Source of the DNA: Mycosynbacter sp964593465
GTDB taxonomy: Bacteria > Patescibacteriota > Saccharimonadia > Saccharimonadales > Saccharimonadaceae
Length of the DNA stretch: 64,000 nucleotides
Direction: 5' to 3'
NCBI GenBank assembly: GCA_964593465.1
Contig: CAZQJY010000005.1
Location: forward strand, 10,091-74,090
Made by a program: the position numbers and the translations under genes
Shown: in pieces, positions 1 to 8,977 of the stretch
How the letters are laid out: each line of letters begins with the position of its first letter
How positions within the stretch are numbered: the first letter of the stretch is position 1
Notes under the pieces: generated by a model
Database searches by the model: none
The model's input: the letters and a program-made list of their open reading frames with translations, nothing else
Told to the model about the DNA's origin: nothing

Positions 1-1490
1 TCGTTAATACCGACGGCGCTTGCAATAGTTTCTGCAACACGCCGATTATCGCCTGTAATCATAACTACTCGCAAGCCTTTCTGCTTGAGAGAGGTGATAG
101 CTGCAGCGGAAGTTTCTTTTGGCGCATCCTGTATAGCGATGAGGCCAGTCACCTTGTTATCCGAGCCAACAATTACAACTGTTTTGGCTTCGTTTTGTAG
201 ATGTTTCATTGTTTGCTCTAGTTTGGGGTCAAGCTTTATTTTGCCGAGCAACTTCATATTACCAACAAAAGCAGGCTTGTTAGCGACAGTAGCAGTTACG
301 CCCTGGCCCTCAATGGCGTTAAAATTTTCGACATCTTTTACTTTTATGCCGAGTGTGTTGGCTTTTTCTAAAATAGCAACAGCAAGCGGGTGCTCCGAAA
401 AACGTTCAAGTGTTGCGGCAAGAGAGAGGAGTTCCTTTTCATCGCCGACAACATCAGTTACTACGGGCCTACCTAAGGTAATTGTGCCGGTCTTGTCAAA
501 TAGTACGGTTTGAATATCATTGGCTGCTTCGAGGATATCACCACTCTTGATGAGAATACCCATTTTTGCTCCACGGCCCGTACCAACCATCAGGGCAGTC
601 GGCGTCGCAAGTCCAAGCGCACAAGGACACGCTATGATAATGACAGCCACCGCGTAGAGCATGGCTGTAGTGGCCTCTGCGTCAAACAGTACGAACCAGA
701 TCACAAATGTCAGTATGGCAATAATAAGCACTACTGGCACAAATATATTTGAAATTGTATCGACTGTTTTTTGGATTGGTGCACGACTGATTTGAGCATG
801 CTTTACCATTTCAACAATTTGCGCTAGCAGTGTGTCATTACCAACCTTTGTAGCTCTAAATGTAAATGCACCCGACTGGTTGATTGTGGCACCGATTACA
901 ATATCGCCAGGTCTTTTGGTGACTGGCATGCTTTCGCCTGTCACCATCGACTCATCTACGCTAGAAGTACCATCAATAATAACTCCATCGACGGCTATCT
1001 TTTGCCCCGGTTTGACACGAATAATATCATCTATAGCTACTTTCTCTAAAGGCACGCGGATAAATTCATTGTCGCGTAATACTTCTGCATTTTTGGCTTG
1101 CAAACCAAGAAGTTTTTCGAGTGCATTGCTTGCACGACCCCTCATACGTTCTTCGAGTACTTGGCCGAGCAGAATGAATGTAATGACAAATGCGGCCACT
1201 TCAAAGAATACAGGCTGGTGGTGTAGCATCGCATATACACTGTAGACGTATGCCGTACTAGTGCCAATCGCAATCAGTGTATCCATGTTTGCGCTATGGT
1301 TTTTAAATGCCGCCCATGCAGTGCGAATAAACGGCCCTGCTGCGACAACCATGATTGCCGTAGTCAATAAAAACATCGTCACTACGTGGCCTGGTAGCTC
1401 AAAGCCGAACAGTGGCCGTAAGACCATCTCTAGAAGCATCGGCAATGATGCCACAAAGGCAAAAATGAAACGACGTTTTATACTCATCAT
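1..1490 (-). CDS. copA: Copper-type P1B ATPase, 3' end outside window
   Basis: Integral-membrane heavy-metal (probably Cu+) exporting P-type ATPase. The first 496 codons are present and the gene runs off the left edge. The transmembrane metal-site motif ACPCALGLATP and the phosphorylation motif DKTGTIT are readable, as is the actuator motif TGES. The protein starts directly with membrane segments: the usual N-terminal HMA (CxxC) metal-binding domain is absent. The start ATG overlaps the stop of the upstream cupredoxin gene (ATGA), so the two are translationally coupled; the cupredoxin may replace the missing HMA domain as copper donor. The operon is headed by a CsoR-type repressor. Copper rather than another soft metal is inferred from CPC plus the CsoR context. 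Confidence 0.93.
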   Translation of the reverse strand, partial: MMSIKRRFIFAFVASLPMLLEMVLRPLFGFELPGHVVTMFLLTTAIMVVAAGPFIRTAWAAFKNHSANMDTLIAIGTSTAYVYSVYAMLHHQPVFFEVAAFVITFILLGQVLEERMRGRASNALEKLLGLQAKNAEVLRDNEFIRVPLEKVAIDDIIRVKPGQKIAVDGVIIDGTSSVDESMVTGESMPVTKRPGDIVIGATINQSGAFTFRATKVGNDTLLAQIVEMVKHAQISRAPIQKTVDTISNIFVPVVLIIAILTFVIWFVLFDAEATTAMLYAVAVIIIACPCALGLATPTALMVGTGRGAKMGILIKSGDILEAANDIQTVLFDKTGTITLGRPVVTDVVGDEKELLSLAATLERFSEHPLAVAILEKANTLGIKVKDVENFNAIEGQGVTATVANKPAFVGNMKLLGKIKLDPKLEQTMKHLQNEAKTVVIVGSDNKVTGLIAIQDAPKETSAAAITSLKQKGLRVVMITGDNRRVAETIASAVGIN

Positions 1491-1858
1491 TTGATAACAA
1501 TTTTTCCGTGAAACATATTCATGCCACATGAATAGGAATATTCGCCGGATTTACTGGTGTCGATATCGACCGTAAGCTTTTCATTAACTGGTAGTATCTG
1601 ATGTACACCAAAGTCGGGGAGCACGACTTCGTTGAAGCAGCCCGACGGATCTCTACGGTCAAAGATGATACTGGCTGGCACGCCTTGTTGAAGTACAACA
1701 GTGCTTGGTATGTAGCCGCCATTTACTGTTACTTTTACCTTTTGCTTGCTTTTAGACGTAGTTGCCTCTGTTACTTTGTTGTTTCGTTTACCAAAAAACC
1801 ACCAGGCAATAAACACTATAAGCAGTGTTGCGCCAATTAATACAGAGATCTTTTCCAT
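1487..1858 (-). CDS. Membrane-anchored cupredoxin-like copper protein
   Basis: A 123-residue protein with one N-terminal transmembrane anchor (about residues 5-22), a short basic linker and a cupredoxin-like beta domain (about 40-123). Likely metal ligands are Cys74 in PSGCFNE and Cys111, Met113/Met115 and His117 in SCGMNMFHG. It lies between csoR and the HMA-less copper ATPase and overlaps the latter by 4 nt. Inferred role: binds copper at the membrane and hands it to the ATPase. Similar small cupredoxin domains occur next to copper ATPases in other bacteria; the assignment here is from motif and context. Confidence 0.8.
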   Translation of the reverse strand: MEKISVLIGATLLIVFIAWWFFGKRNNKVTEATTSKSKQKVKVTVNGGYIPSTVVLQQGVPASIIFDRRDPSGCFNEVVLPDFGVHQILPVNEKLTVDIDTSKSGEYSYSCGMNMFHGKIVIK

Positions 1859-1869
1859 GGGTAGCTCCT

Positions 1870-2139
1870 CTATTTCTTCCTTTTCAGTTTGTATACTTTT
1901 AGAATTTCCTCGACCGCTTGATCCTCTTTGCCGTGCTGAATCTGATGCACAACATGTGTCTCTAAGTGGTTTTCTAGTAGCAAATCCTCGATACTCGATA
2001 GCGCCTCTTTAATGGCCGATGCCTGCGTGATAATATCAACACAATATTTATCGTCATCAATCATTTTTTGTAAACCGCGTATCTGCCCTTCGGCAATTTT
2101 GAGGCGACGAATAGCTCTAGATTTTGTATTTTGATTCAT
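1870..2139 (-). CDS. csoR: CsoR/RcnR-family metal-sensing repressor
   Basis: An 89-residue all-helical DUF156 repressor. The metal site reads Cys33 (KYCVD), His58 and His62 (NHLETH). Classical copper CsoR has Cys-His-Cys, so the third ligand is His here, as in RcnR-like members. It is first in the operon with the cupredoxin and the ATPase. Its promoter contains the operator, so it is almost certainly autoregulated. The start ATG lies 6 nt from the -10 box and no ribosome binding site is visible, which suggests a leaderless message. The metal is probably Cu(I) by context; Ni/Co cannot be excluded because of the ligand change. Confidence 0.9.
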   Translation of the reverse strand: MNQNTKSRAIRRLKIAEGQIRGLQKMIDDDKYCVDIITQASAIKEALSSIEDLLLENHLETHVVHQIQHGKEDQAVEEILKVYKLKRKK

Positions 2140-2145
2140 AGTTTC

Positions 2146-2174
2146 ATAATACCCCTAGGGGGTATACAAGTCAA
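2146..2174 (-). promoter_or_regulatory. csoR promoter with embedded CsoR operator
   Basis: On the minus strand: TTGACT (-35, 2169-2174), 17-nt spacer, TATTAT (-10, 2146-2151). The spacer holds the near-palindrome TACCCCCTAGGGGTA, the known form of CsoR/DUF156 operators, so bound repressor would block RNA polymerase. The csoR ATG follows 6 nt after the -10 box. Confidence 0.88.
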
Positions 2175-2236
2175 TATATTTTTATTATCAAAAAAGCCGC
2201 GCTACGGGCGACTTTTTGAGCTATATTGCAATTTGG

Positions 2237-2310
2237 AGCCACGACTGGGATTTGAACCCAGGACCTCATCCTTACCATGGATGCACTCTAACCAGCTGAG
2301 CTATCGCGGC
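2237..2310 (-). tRNA. tRNA-Thr (GGT)
   Basis: Complete cloverleaf on the minus strand: acceptor GCCGCGA pairs with TCGTGGC (one G-T), anticodon loop ATGGTAA gives anticodon GGT, T-arm loop TTCAAAT. CCA is encoded (2234-2236). A palindrome, CTCGTATgattatATACGAG, lies just upstream of its 5' end at 2316-2335. Confidence 0.95.
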
Positions 2311-2416
2311 ATAACCTCGTATGATTATATACGAGAAACTAACGGGTATTATAGCATATAATCTGCACAAGAGTAAGCTCGTAGACTATTTCAAAATTTT
2401 GCGCTACTGTATAATC

Positions 2417-3034
2417 ATGAGCTTTTTGTTTCGACCTCGCACTGCTGGCGGATACATACTTTTGACACTAGTGGTAGCCGCATTGCTGATTGCTGCATTT
2501 ATTGCCTATGTTGCACATGTGCCTACCGACGAGACGGTGCCTCGGGTGGATACCAGCACGTCAAACGAAGAAAAGACGAGCTTGCGAAAAAAGACCATTA
2601 CACCACTACCAGTACAACCCAAACATAAAGCTGCAACACGAGAAGAGCTCTATGCACTTGTGAATCAAGAGCGTCAGCAGGCATCACAGCCCCTCCTGCA
2701 GCTCAGTGAGGGGCTAAACGCCTCGGCGCAGGCCAAAGCGGATGATATGATACAGCATAGCTACCATGCCCATATAAACCCTGAGACGGGTATGCATGGT
2801 TACGAATATATTCCACTGTATGCTGCAGGGGTCTGCAGCCGATATATGAGCGAGAATATTACGGGTGGTGCAGGCAAGTCGAGTACTGCGGAATCTGCCA
2901 ACGAACGCTGGATGCGGTCTACGAGTCATCGAGAGGCTATGCTTAATCCACTCTATACGCTTGTAGGCTATGGCATTGCGACCGACAAAAACGGATCAGT
3001 TAAGATTGTGCAGCACTTATGCCAAGGCTTGTAG
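2417..3034 (+). CDS. Membrane-anchored CAP/SCP-domain protein
   Basis: About 205 residues: a single N-terminal transmembrane segment (about 12-32), a charged linker, then a CAP (SCP/PR-1, YkwD-like) domain. Family hallmarks visible are YALVNQER, HYAHxNP-like SYHAHINPE, SENI, and the ending with HREAMLNP and GYGIATD. The domain would face the outside. Such proteins are common in Gram-positive bacteria and CPR; no enzymatic role is established. The start is uncertain: TATAAT (2410-2415) sits 1 nt before the chosen ATG. If that is the real -10 box, translation would have to begin downstream, for instance at TTG 2426. Confidence 0.82.
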   Translation: MSFLFRPRTAGGYILLTLVVAALLIAAFIAYVAHVPTDETVPRVDTSTSNEEKTSLRKKTITPLPVQPKHKAATREELYALVNQERQQASQPLLQLSEGLNASAQAKADDMIQHSYHAHINPETGMHGYEYIPLYAAGVCSRYMSENITGGAGKSSTAESANERWMRSTSHREAMLNPLYTLVGYGIATDKNGSVKIVQHLCQGL

Positions 3035-3040
3035 GGGTGG

Positions 3041-3046
3041 TATACT
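3041..3046 (+). promoter_or_regulatory. -10 box of yajQ, leaderless arrangement
   Basis: TATACT ends 6 nt before the ATG at 3053. No Shine-Dalgarno sequence can fit between transcription start and ATG. Confidence 0.6.
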
Positions 3047-3052
3047 AGTCAT

Positions 3053-3547
3053 ATGGCCACATTTAGTTTTGATATAGTGTCGGATTACGACAAAGCAGAG
3101 ATGAATAACATGTTCGCGCAAAGTGAAAAAGAAATTGCCAGTCGCTACGACTTTAAGGGCACTCCAGCTGGATTAGAGTGGCTCAAGGACAAAGAAGGTA
3201 TCAAGGTGACCGGTGCAAATGAATGGCAAGTGGATGCCGTGCTAGATATTGTGCGTAAGAAGCTGGCTGTACGAGAGGTGAGCAGTAAAGTACTCAATCT
3301 GGACAGCGAGATCATCGAATCAAATCTCAAAGCAACCAAGGAGATACCATTCAAGAAAGGTCTTACTCAGGAAAACGCCAAACTCATTGCCAAGACGATT
3401 CGTGAGGAGTTCAAAAAGGCTAAGCCTCAGATTCAAGGCGACGAATTGCGCGTGTCGAGCGCTAGCAAAGATGAATTGCAGCAGGTGATGACGCGCGTCA
3501 AACAGCTCGACATCAATGTACCTCTACAATTCGTCAACTTCAGATAG
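3053..3547 (+). CDS. yajQ: YajQ-family nucleotide-binding protein
   Basis: A 164-residue protein of normal family length, starting MATFSFDIVS and carrying the conserved EIASRYDFKGT and KEIPFKKGLTQENAK blocks across two RNP-like (ferredoxin-fold) halves. YajQ proteins bind nucleic acids or c-di-GMP in some bacteria; the role here is unknown. Cytoplasmic. The gene is apparently leaderless. Confidence 0.95.
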   Translation: MATFSFDIVSDYDKAEMNNMFAQSEKEIASRYDFKGTPAGLEWLKDKEGIKVTGANEWQVDAVLDIVRKKLAVREVSSKVLNLDSEIIESNLKATKEIPFKKGLTQENAKLIAKTIREEFKKAKPQIQGDELRVSSASKDELQQVMTRVKQLDINVPLQFVNFR

Positions 3548-3637
3548 AGGTGTTGCAGATTGATTAGATTTTTGCTATAATCTTATCTTGAAAGTCTTAT
3601 CAAAGCTCAAATTGGGCAATCTAATAAGGAAAAAGAA

Positions 3638-3844
3638 GTGGCAAAGAAGAATACAAAGCGCAAGCTAGTTGGCCTCGTGAGTGACTTGTCTGGTCACCGA
3701 ACGTACTATACGGTCAAGAACACCCAGAACACCCCAGACAAACTAGTGCTCAAAAAGTACGACCCAGTAGCACGCAAACACGCGACGTATACAGAAACCA
3801 AGAAGAATCTTGGTCGCAACGAAGTCAAGAAGCGTAAAGGCTAA
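3638..3844 (+). CDS. rpmG: 50S ribosomal protein L33, cysteine-free form
   Basis: A 68-residue L33 with the family signature YTVKNTQNTPDKLVLKKY and ETKKN. All four zinc-ribbon cysteines are absent, so this is a C-minus type. An N-terminal stretch of about 20 residues precedes the core. GTG start at 3638 after AAGGAAAAAGAA. The promoter is TTGCAG, 17 nt, TATAAT about 50 nt upstream. A terminator follows directly, so it is monocistronic. Confidence 0.92.
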   Translation: MAKKNTKRKLVGLVSDLSGHRTYYTVKNTQNTPDKLVLKKYDPVARKHATYTETKKNLGRNEVKKRKG

Positions 3845-3851
3845 TCAATCC

Positions 3852-3877
3852 ACCCCGCTTGTATGAGCGGGGTTTTG
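3852..3877 (+). terminator. Terminator of rpmG
   Basis: Stem ACCCCGCT / AGCGGGGT with a 6-nt loop, followed by TTTTG. Confidence 0.85.
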
Positions 3878-3880
3878 ATT

Positions 3881-4498
3881 TTACTTCACTTCTAGTGCTG
3901 TGGCTATCGTGCATGCTAGGCGCATCTGCGTGTCAAGAGACTGCAGTGTCGGAGCTTCAGCAGATAGATTGTATACTAGTAAGCTCCGATCGATCACTTC
4001 ATAGATGTACAACTCGGATTCAATTGTACTAATTGTCTTGGCAACGTTGCTGTCGGCAAAATACAGCGAGCGCGAAAAGTAGGTTGGTATGGATAAGATT
4101 GAGTATTTGTCTTTAAACACAGGGAGAAACGCATCGCCCGGAGCATAAGGCGCATATCTATGATGTGGATATAGCGCAAGTATTCTGCCGAACCACTGGG
4201 TCGACAGACTATTAGGTATGATAAAAAAATGACTATATGCATGGCTTGTTTGCAGATCTACTTCTGCTATGACAACTCGACCAAACGGTGTTTCACGATG
4301 AATAAGCGTGAAATCATGATGAAGAAACTCCCCTATACAATGGTCGGTATCTGTATGTTGCCTAGATGCTGTGAATCCTCTAGCAAGTTGATGGGTCGAC
4401 ACCGTACCCATATACATCATATGAGTATGTTGTGCGTATTTTTTGAACGTACGAGTAACACGTAGCCCGCTCGCGCTAGGTCGAAATGCGAGCTTCAT
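3881..4498 (-). CDS. Uncharacterised protein, last gene of glucan operon
   Basis: A 205-residue protein of no family I recognise. It begins MKLAFRPSASG, has no signal peptide or membrane segment, and is rich in His, Tyr and Phe. The start lies 2 nt after the stop of the GH15 gene, so it is cotranscribed with the GT4-GH57-GH15 genes and probably acts with them (regulator, binding protein or accessory factor); that is inference from position only. Confidence 0.7.
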   Translation of the reverse strand: MKLAFRPSASGLRVTRTFKKYAQHTHMMYMGTVSTHQLARGFTASRQHTDTDHCIGEFLHHDFTLIHRETPFGRVVIAEVDLQTSHAYSHFFIIPNSLSTQWFGRILALYPHHRYAPYAPGDAFLPVFKDKYSILSIPTYFSRSLYFADSNVAKTISTIESELYIYEVIDRSLLVYNLSAEAPTLQSLDTQMRLACTIATALEVK

Positions 4499-4500
4499 GA

Positions 4501-6456
4501 CTATGTATCTCCGGTGTCGGTAATCATATCTAGCATAGTAGATACGAGCTCGGCATGTGTCCAGGTGAGCGGTGCTACCGACACCATCTGGCCAGTAGTA
4601 GGATCGACTTGTTCAGCTAAGATACCGGTTGGCAATGCGTATGTCAGTACCCAGTCTACTATATTGCGTGCCATGGTTTGATCGTCTGTTTCCAGGCAGT
4701 ATTGTGCGAGCCACAATGAGCATATGAACCACCAGTTTCCCATAACATTATCGTTAGTACGCAGATAATTGTCATTTTCGTAGCGAGGTAAGCCGTAGGC
4801 GCCATTCTGTACAGGAAACGCTGCCAAAAAACTCTGAAGTGCTGTTTGTAGCTCTTTCTCACGCACGGGGAACAGACCGAACATGAATGAGCCGAATACG
4901 CTAGATGAGTCGATCACTTCACTTTTCGTGAGACCTGACTTTGTTGCGAGTATACCTTTGTAGAACGACTTACGGTTTTTGTTGTACAGGTGCTTGTGCG
5001 CAGACTCATACAGGCCGTCGGCAGCCGTACGCCACGCCACGGCATTATTTGCATCATCTGCAGCATCTGCCAGATCGGCAGCAGCGAGTAACGCAGCATA
5101 TGTAACCGATGTTGTGTAGGTGGTAGTCATAAATACTTCTTCCCACAGGTCATAGCTCGGCTTTGGTAAGCCAGTCTTGCTGTCGATAAACTCTGCCAAG
5201 AAGCTTGCCATAGGCTCAATCATATCCTGGTAGTAGTCGGCTAGAAGTTTTTTGTCTGGATGCATATTGTAATACTGCGCAAACACAAATAACGTAAGTG
5301 CGGTCTCATCGGTCTGGATAGGAGGTGCTACGACATTATCCTCGTGTATGTACGTGTGCCAGCTTGAGCCAAGTGCACCATCTGCTCGAAATTTATGCAT
5401 GAGATACCCTGCGGGATGCATGACATTTTTGCAAAACTCAAAGAAGTTAAGCGGCTCTTCTGTGTAGCCAAGCCGTATGAGTGGCCACATAACATACGCT
5501 CCGTCGCGCGGCCAGCAGTATGCATAGGCGTCTCGCCAGTAATTCAACATGGCAGAATCGGTGCTTGCCATGATAGCACCGCGTTTATCAATCTGTGATT
5601 TGATAATCAAAATGCTTTTGATAAATTCTTCTTGATATTTGTCATCTAACTTTTCTGCGACATTGAGCGCTGGCGTAAGCCATGTACGCCACCAGTCGAG
5701 TGTACTGTGCATGAGCCTATCGACGCCTATACGCTGCACTGTTTTGTTGACGTGGAGTGCCTCACGTAGAGATTCACCTGCAGCAATCCAATAGTGCACT
5801 CGAGCGGAATCATGGGCATCAATATTGAGCGTAAAGCCAATCGTACTGTCAACTCGCCCGTGCTCAACATTGCCAGTACTGAGTACGCCATCTTCCGCGT
5901 CACGGAATGTACCTTCGCGGCCCTCAATGCCAAACAAACCAACAGTGTGCTGATCGAATGGTTTGTCATGCTGACTGCCGGATACGACAAACACTCGTCG
6001 ACCACGATAATGTAGGATTGCATTGCTATCTGGCAAGTACTGGGCTGTGTCGGTATTGCTACGCGAATCACCAATCACAAAAGCCTGATGCATAAAAAGA
6101 CGAATCTCACGCTCGTAGCCATGCGTGTTGATAACTTGAATATTACGCATGAATACATCGATATCCGTGTCTACAGCATCGTTAAACTCTAGCACCACGC
6201 CAAGCTTCTCATTTGATGCACGCACCCTGCCAATGAGCGACTTCTGGACATATGAGAAATCCATCAGCCATTCGTCTGCATTTAGGTCGAGCCAACTAAT
6301 GGTGCCGTCTACCCATACTCCCACGTGATGGCGAGATTCTTTGCCGGCAGCATGATTCTCCAGACCTACATAGGGGAAATAGAGGTCATGCACGAGTCCA
6401 AAGTTGTTAATACCTACATGTAGTGCACCGTTACTTAGTACTATTGGTCTCGCCAT
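4501..6456 (-). CDS. Glycoside hydrolase family 15 (glucoamylase-like)
   Basis: A 651-residue GH15 enzyme: N-terminal beta-sandwich (about 1-260) and C-terminal (alpha/alpha)6 barrel. Barrel motifs are YCWPRDGAYV (313-322), SYDLWEE with the likely general acid at Glu439/440, and LAEQ near the C terminus with the catalytic base near Glu615. Both catalytic acids are present, so it should be active. Family members release glucose from alpha-glucans or hydrolyse trehalose or dextran; the substrate cannot be read from the sequence. No signal peptide, hence intracellular. It starts 4 nt after the GH57 stop. Confidence 0.93.
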   Translation of the reverse strand: MARPIVLSNGALHVGINNFGLVHDLYFPYVGLENHAAGKESRHHVGVWVDGTISWLDLNADEWLMDFSYVQKSLIGRVRASNEKLGVVLEFNDAVDTDIDVFMRNIQVINTHGYEREIRLFMHQAFVIGDSRSNTDTAQYLPDSNAILHYRGRRVFVVSGSQHDKPFDQHTVGLFGIEGREGTFRDAEDGVLSTGNVEHGRVDSTIGFTLNIDAHDSARVHYWIAAGESLREALHVNKTVQRIGVDRLMHSTLDWWRTWLTPALNVAEKLDDKYQEEFIKSILIIKSQIDKRGAIMASTDSAMLNYWRDAYAYCWPRDGAYVMWPLIRLGYTEEPLNFFEFCKNVMHPAGYLMHKFRADGALGSSWHTYIHEDNVVAPPIQTDETALTLFVFAQYYNMHPDKKLLADYYQDMIEPMASFLAEFIDSKTGLPKPSYDLWEEVFMTTTYTTSVTYAALLAAADLADAADDANNAVAWRTAADGLYESAHKHLYNKNRKSFYKGILATKSGLTKSEVIDSSSVFGSFMFGLFPVREKELQTALQSFLAAFPVQNGAYGLPRYENDNYLRTNDNVMGNWWFICSLWLAQYCLETDDQTMARNIVDWVLTYALPTGILAEQVDPTTGQMVSVAPLTWTHAELVSTMLDMITDTGDT

Positions 6457-6460
6457 TCGT

Positions 6461-7672
6461 CTACAGCGCCTTTCTGTGTTGCGAAATCCTCCAGCGAAGG
6501 TCTCGTACTGTATTTATATATGACAAAAAGGCATCATAAGGTGAATCGTATGGGCTAAAGTAGGCATGGATGCTGCCATCGCTATGCCATTTTGTAGACA
6601 TATAGTAGGTATGATCGGATGTCAGAAGCTTGCGCCAGTCATCTATAAGATCCTTGTCTTCGCTCTGGACGATTTCTTGCTCTAACGCATAGGCATGCTT
6701 AAGTGACTCTTGCTGGAGAGGGTTGCCATTCCATGCGCTGAGGTCTCGCTCAGTATCGGCCCATGTGATAGTTTCTGGCATAGCAATATCATCGACTGGC
6801 GCGAACTGTTGAATCGCCTGCGTGGCTGTTGCAAATGTATTGCCGTTCTTAGTCCAAGCATGTACGAATTTACCAAAGAAGTCGAAAATGCCAGTACTCT
6901 CCCACTGATGCTCGCCAAAGGTCTCGAAATCCATAAATAGATTGAGCAATGGACCGTCCGGATCCGATTCGTGAATCCAGTGAATATACTTGTCGGCAGT
7001 GAGTGGCCACTCAGACCACTGATTATCACCAAAACGAAATGCAAGATCGTCACTCAAACGATAGTTTTTTAGCAGTAGCGATAATGATTCCGTGCTTGCC
7101 GCTCGGTACATGTAATTTGGACTGCGCCAATCAAGTACTGTGTCCCAGCCCTCGGCCAATATACCTTTGTAATTATGTGCAGCAGCCCAAGAGGCTAGTT
7201 CATCGTTATAGGCAAGCTCTGTATTGCGAAACACAGAAGGGATGACGCCAAAGGTCTTAAAAATCTTTTCACGGTGCAAATTTACTTGCTTTTCAAACTC
7301 TGTACGGCTGTAGAAAAAAGCCAGTGAATGATGATATGTCTCTGCAAGCAACTCAACACGTCCTGTCGTGACAAGCCTTTTAAGTGTAGCAATGATATCT
7401 GGCGACCATGCCTCGGCTTGTTCGATAAACGTGCCGCTCATACTCAAGGTAACTGCGAAGCCGGGATTTTCTTCGAGTAGTCGTTCTAGTTGCAATGTCA
7501 TTGGTCGATACGATTTTTCGGCTACACGACGAAATACACGGCTGTTGTTGGTATCGCCAGATCCCTCGTCGTTAAAATACAGGTGATCATGTGCGGCATC
7601 AAACACAGTGTAGCGCTTAATACGATAAGGTTGGTGGAGCTGCAAATATATAACAGCTGTTTTTTGGCTCAT
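6461..7672 (-). CDS. Glycoside hydrolase family 57 alpha-amylase-like
   Basis: A 403-residue GH57 enzyme. Motif 1 HQPYR, nucleophile motif with Glu152 in FRNTELAY, and acid/base Asp249 in MDFETFG are intact. GH57 enzymes act on alpha-1,4 or alpha-1,6 glucans (amylase, glucanotransferase or branching). It lies between GT4 and GH15 and overlaps the GT4 stop by 4 nt. Cytoplasmic. Whether it degrades or remodels glycogen-like polymer is undecided. Confidence 0.93.
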   Translation of the reverse strand: MSQKTAVIYLQLHQPYRIKRYTVFDAAHDHLYFNDEGSGDTNNSRVFRRVAEKSYRPMTLQLERLLEENPGFAVTLSMSGTFIEQAEAWSPDIIATLKRLVTTGRVELLAETYHHSLAFFYSRTEFEKQVNLHREKIFKTFGVIPSVFRNTELAYNDELASWAAAHNYKGILAEGWDTVLDWRSPNYMYRAASTESLSLLLKNYRLSDDLAFRFGDNQWSEWPLTADKYIHWIHESDPDGPLLNLFMDFETFGEHQWESTGIFDFFGKFVHAWTKNGNTFATATQAIQQFAPVDDIAMPETITWADTERDLSAWNGNPLQQESLKHAYALEQEIVQSEDKDLIDDWRKLLTSDHTYYMSTKWHSDGSIHAYFSPYDSPYDAFLSYINTVRDLRWRISQHRKAL

Positions 7673-8892
7673 ACTAACACCCTTTGCCTTGTTGCGTCAT
7701 AAAGTTCGAGACACTGCTTTGCAACATCATGCCACGAAAGCGAGGCATATTCATCTTGTACATTGCGGCGCATTTCACCAAGCAATGCAGACGAAGTCGC
7801 TAGTCCGATAATCTGATCCGCCAGTAGATCAGTGTCCCAAAAGTCAAACCTAAATATACTATGGAGTACTTCGCCAACACCGGACTGCTTGCTGATAATA
7901 AGTGCGTTGTCATGGTGCGCTGCCTCAAGTGCAGTAAGGCCGAAGGGCTCACTCACAGAGCTCATTACAAACACATCCGCCACTGAGTAGGCATCACGCC
8001 ACTTTTTGCCACGCACAAAACCTGTGAAAAATACTTTGTCACTAATGCCAAGACGAGCAGATAAATCGATAAGTTCGTCGCGTTGCTCTCCGTCACCCGC
8101 AAACAAAAATACCACTTTATCATACTGACTGGCGACTTTAGCTGCAGCTTGCATGAGGTGAGTGAGCCCTTTCTGGACGGTAAATCGTGTGATTGTTGCC
8201 ACCACAATATAGCCCTCTTCTTTGAGACTTTCAAGATACCGATATGTAGAGGTGTCGTAGTGATATCCATTATTCATCGCATATGGATCAAAGCCGTTGT
8301 AGACAACTTCAACTTTTTCTGCAGGAATACCATAGCGATGCACAATGATACTCTTTGTGATGTTACTTACAGCAAATATCCTATCGGCCATCAGAAGTGC
8401 TTCTTGCTCAATCTCATGCACAATAGGATTGCCGCTCAGCTCGCCAGATCTATCGAACTCAGTTGCATGTACGTGCACAATGAGTGATGCACCAGTAATC
8501 TCTTTGGCACGGACACCAGCTTCCATCGTGAGCCAATCGTGTGCATGAATGACATCGACTTGACTGTCCTGCGAAAAATTCTCTACAAACGAGACATAGC
8601 GACGCTGCACATCACGTATATTTTTTGATCCACCAGGGATTTCGGGCAGGTCACGGCTAATTACTGTCCGGCTACTGTCATACACACCTAGCTCGTTACG
8701 TTCAAGCGGAGATAGTGAGCTCACGGCATGGATTTTCATAAAGTCAATGTCGGGATGTTCTGCGGTATAGGGAACGACAAAATCTATCGTTGCACCTTGT
8801 GTCGCCAGAGACTTGGAGAGGTGATAGCACGCGACCCCAAGTCCACCGCTATTATGCGGTGGCAACTCCCATCCTAGCATCAAAATATTCAT
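7669..8892 (-). CDS. Glycosyltransferase family 4 (glycogen-synthase-like)
   Basis: A 407-residue GT-B fold retaining transferase. The N-terminal domain has the donor-binding GGLG loop (PPHNSGGLGVACYHLSK); the C-terminal domain has FAGDG and the acidic motif SEPFGLTALEAAHH. First gene of an operon with GH57 and GH15, which points to alpha-glucan (glycogen or trehalose-like) metabolism, with NDP-glucose as likely donor. The promoter is TTGCCA-17-TATAAT at 8949-8977 on the minus strand, about 55 nt upstream. Confidence 0.9.
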   Translation of the reverse strand: MNILMLGWELPPHNSGGLGVACYHLSKSLATQGATIDFVVPYTAEHPDIDFMKIHAVSSLSPLERNELGVYDSSRTVISRDLPEIPGGSKNIRDVQRRYVSFVENFSQDSQVDVIHAHDWLTMEAGVRAKEITGASLIVHVHATEFDRSGELSGNPIVHEIEQEALLMADRIFAVSNITKSIIVHRYGIPAEKVEVVYNGFDPYAMNNGYHYDTSTYRYLESLKEEGYIVVATITRFTVQKGLTHLMQAAAKVASQYDKVVFLFAGDGEQRDELIDLSARLGISDKVFFTGFVRGKKWRDAYSVADVFVMSSVSEPFGLTALEAAHHDNALIISKQSGVGEVLHSIFRFDFWDTDLLADQIIGLATSSALLGEMRRNVQDEYASLSWHDVAKQCLELYDATRQRVLV

Positions 8893-8948
8893 AGTGTTTG
8901 TATATCTATCCCCACCGCTTTAATTGCTAACCATTAGCGTTACTCAAC

Positions 8949-8977
8949 ATTATAGACAGTGCTAGTGCTTTTGGCAA
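8949..8977 (-). promoter_or_regulatory. Promoter of the GT4-GH57-GH15 operon
   Basis: TTGCCA (8972-8977), 17-nt spacer, TATAAT (8949-8954) on the minus strand. The direct repeat TAGTGCTTTT occurs at 8964-8973 (inside the spacer) and 9013-9022; it could be a regulator site, but this is only a suggestion. Confidence 0.6.
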
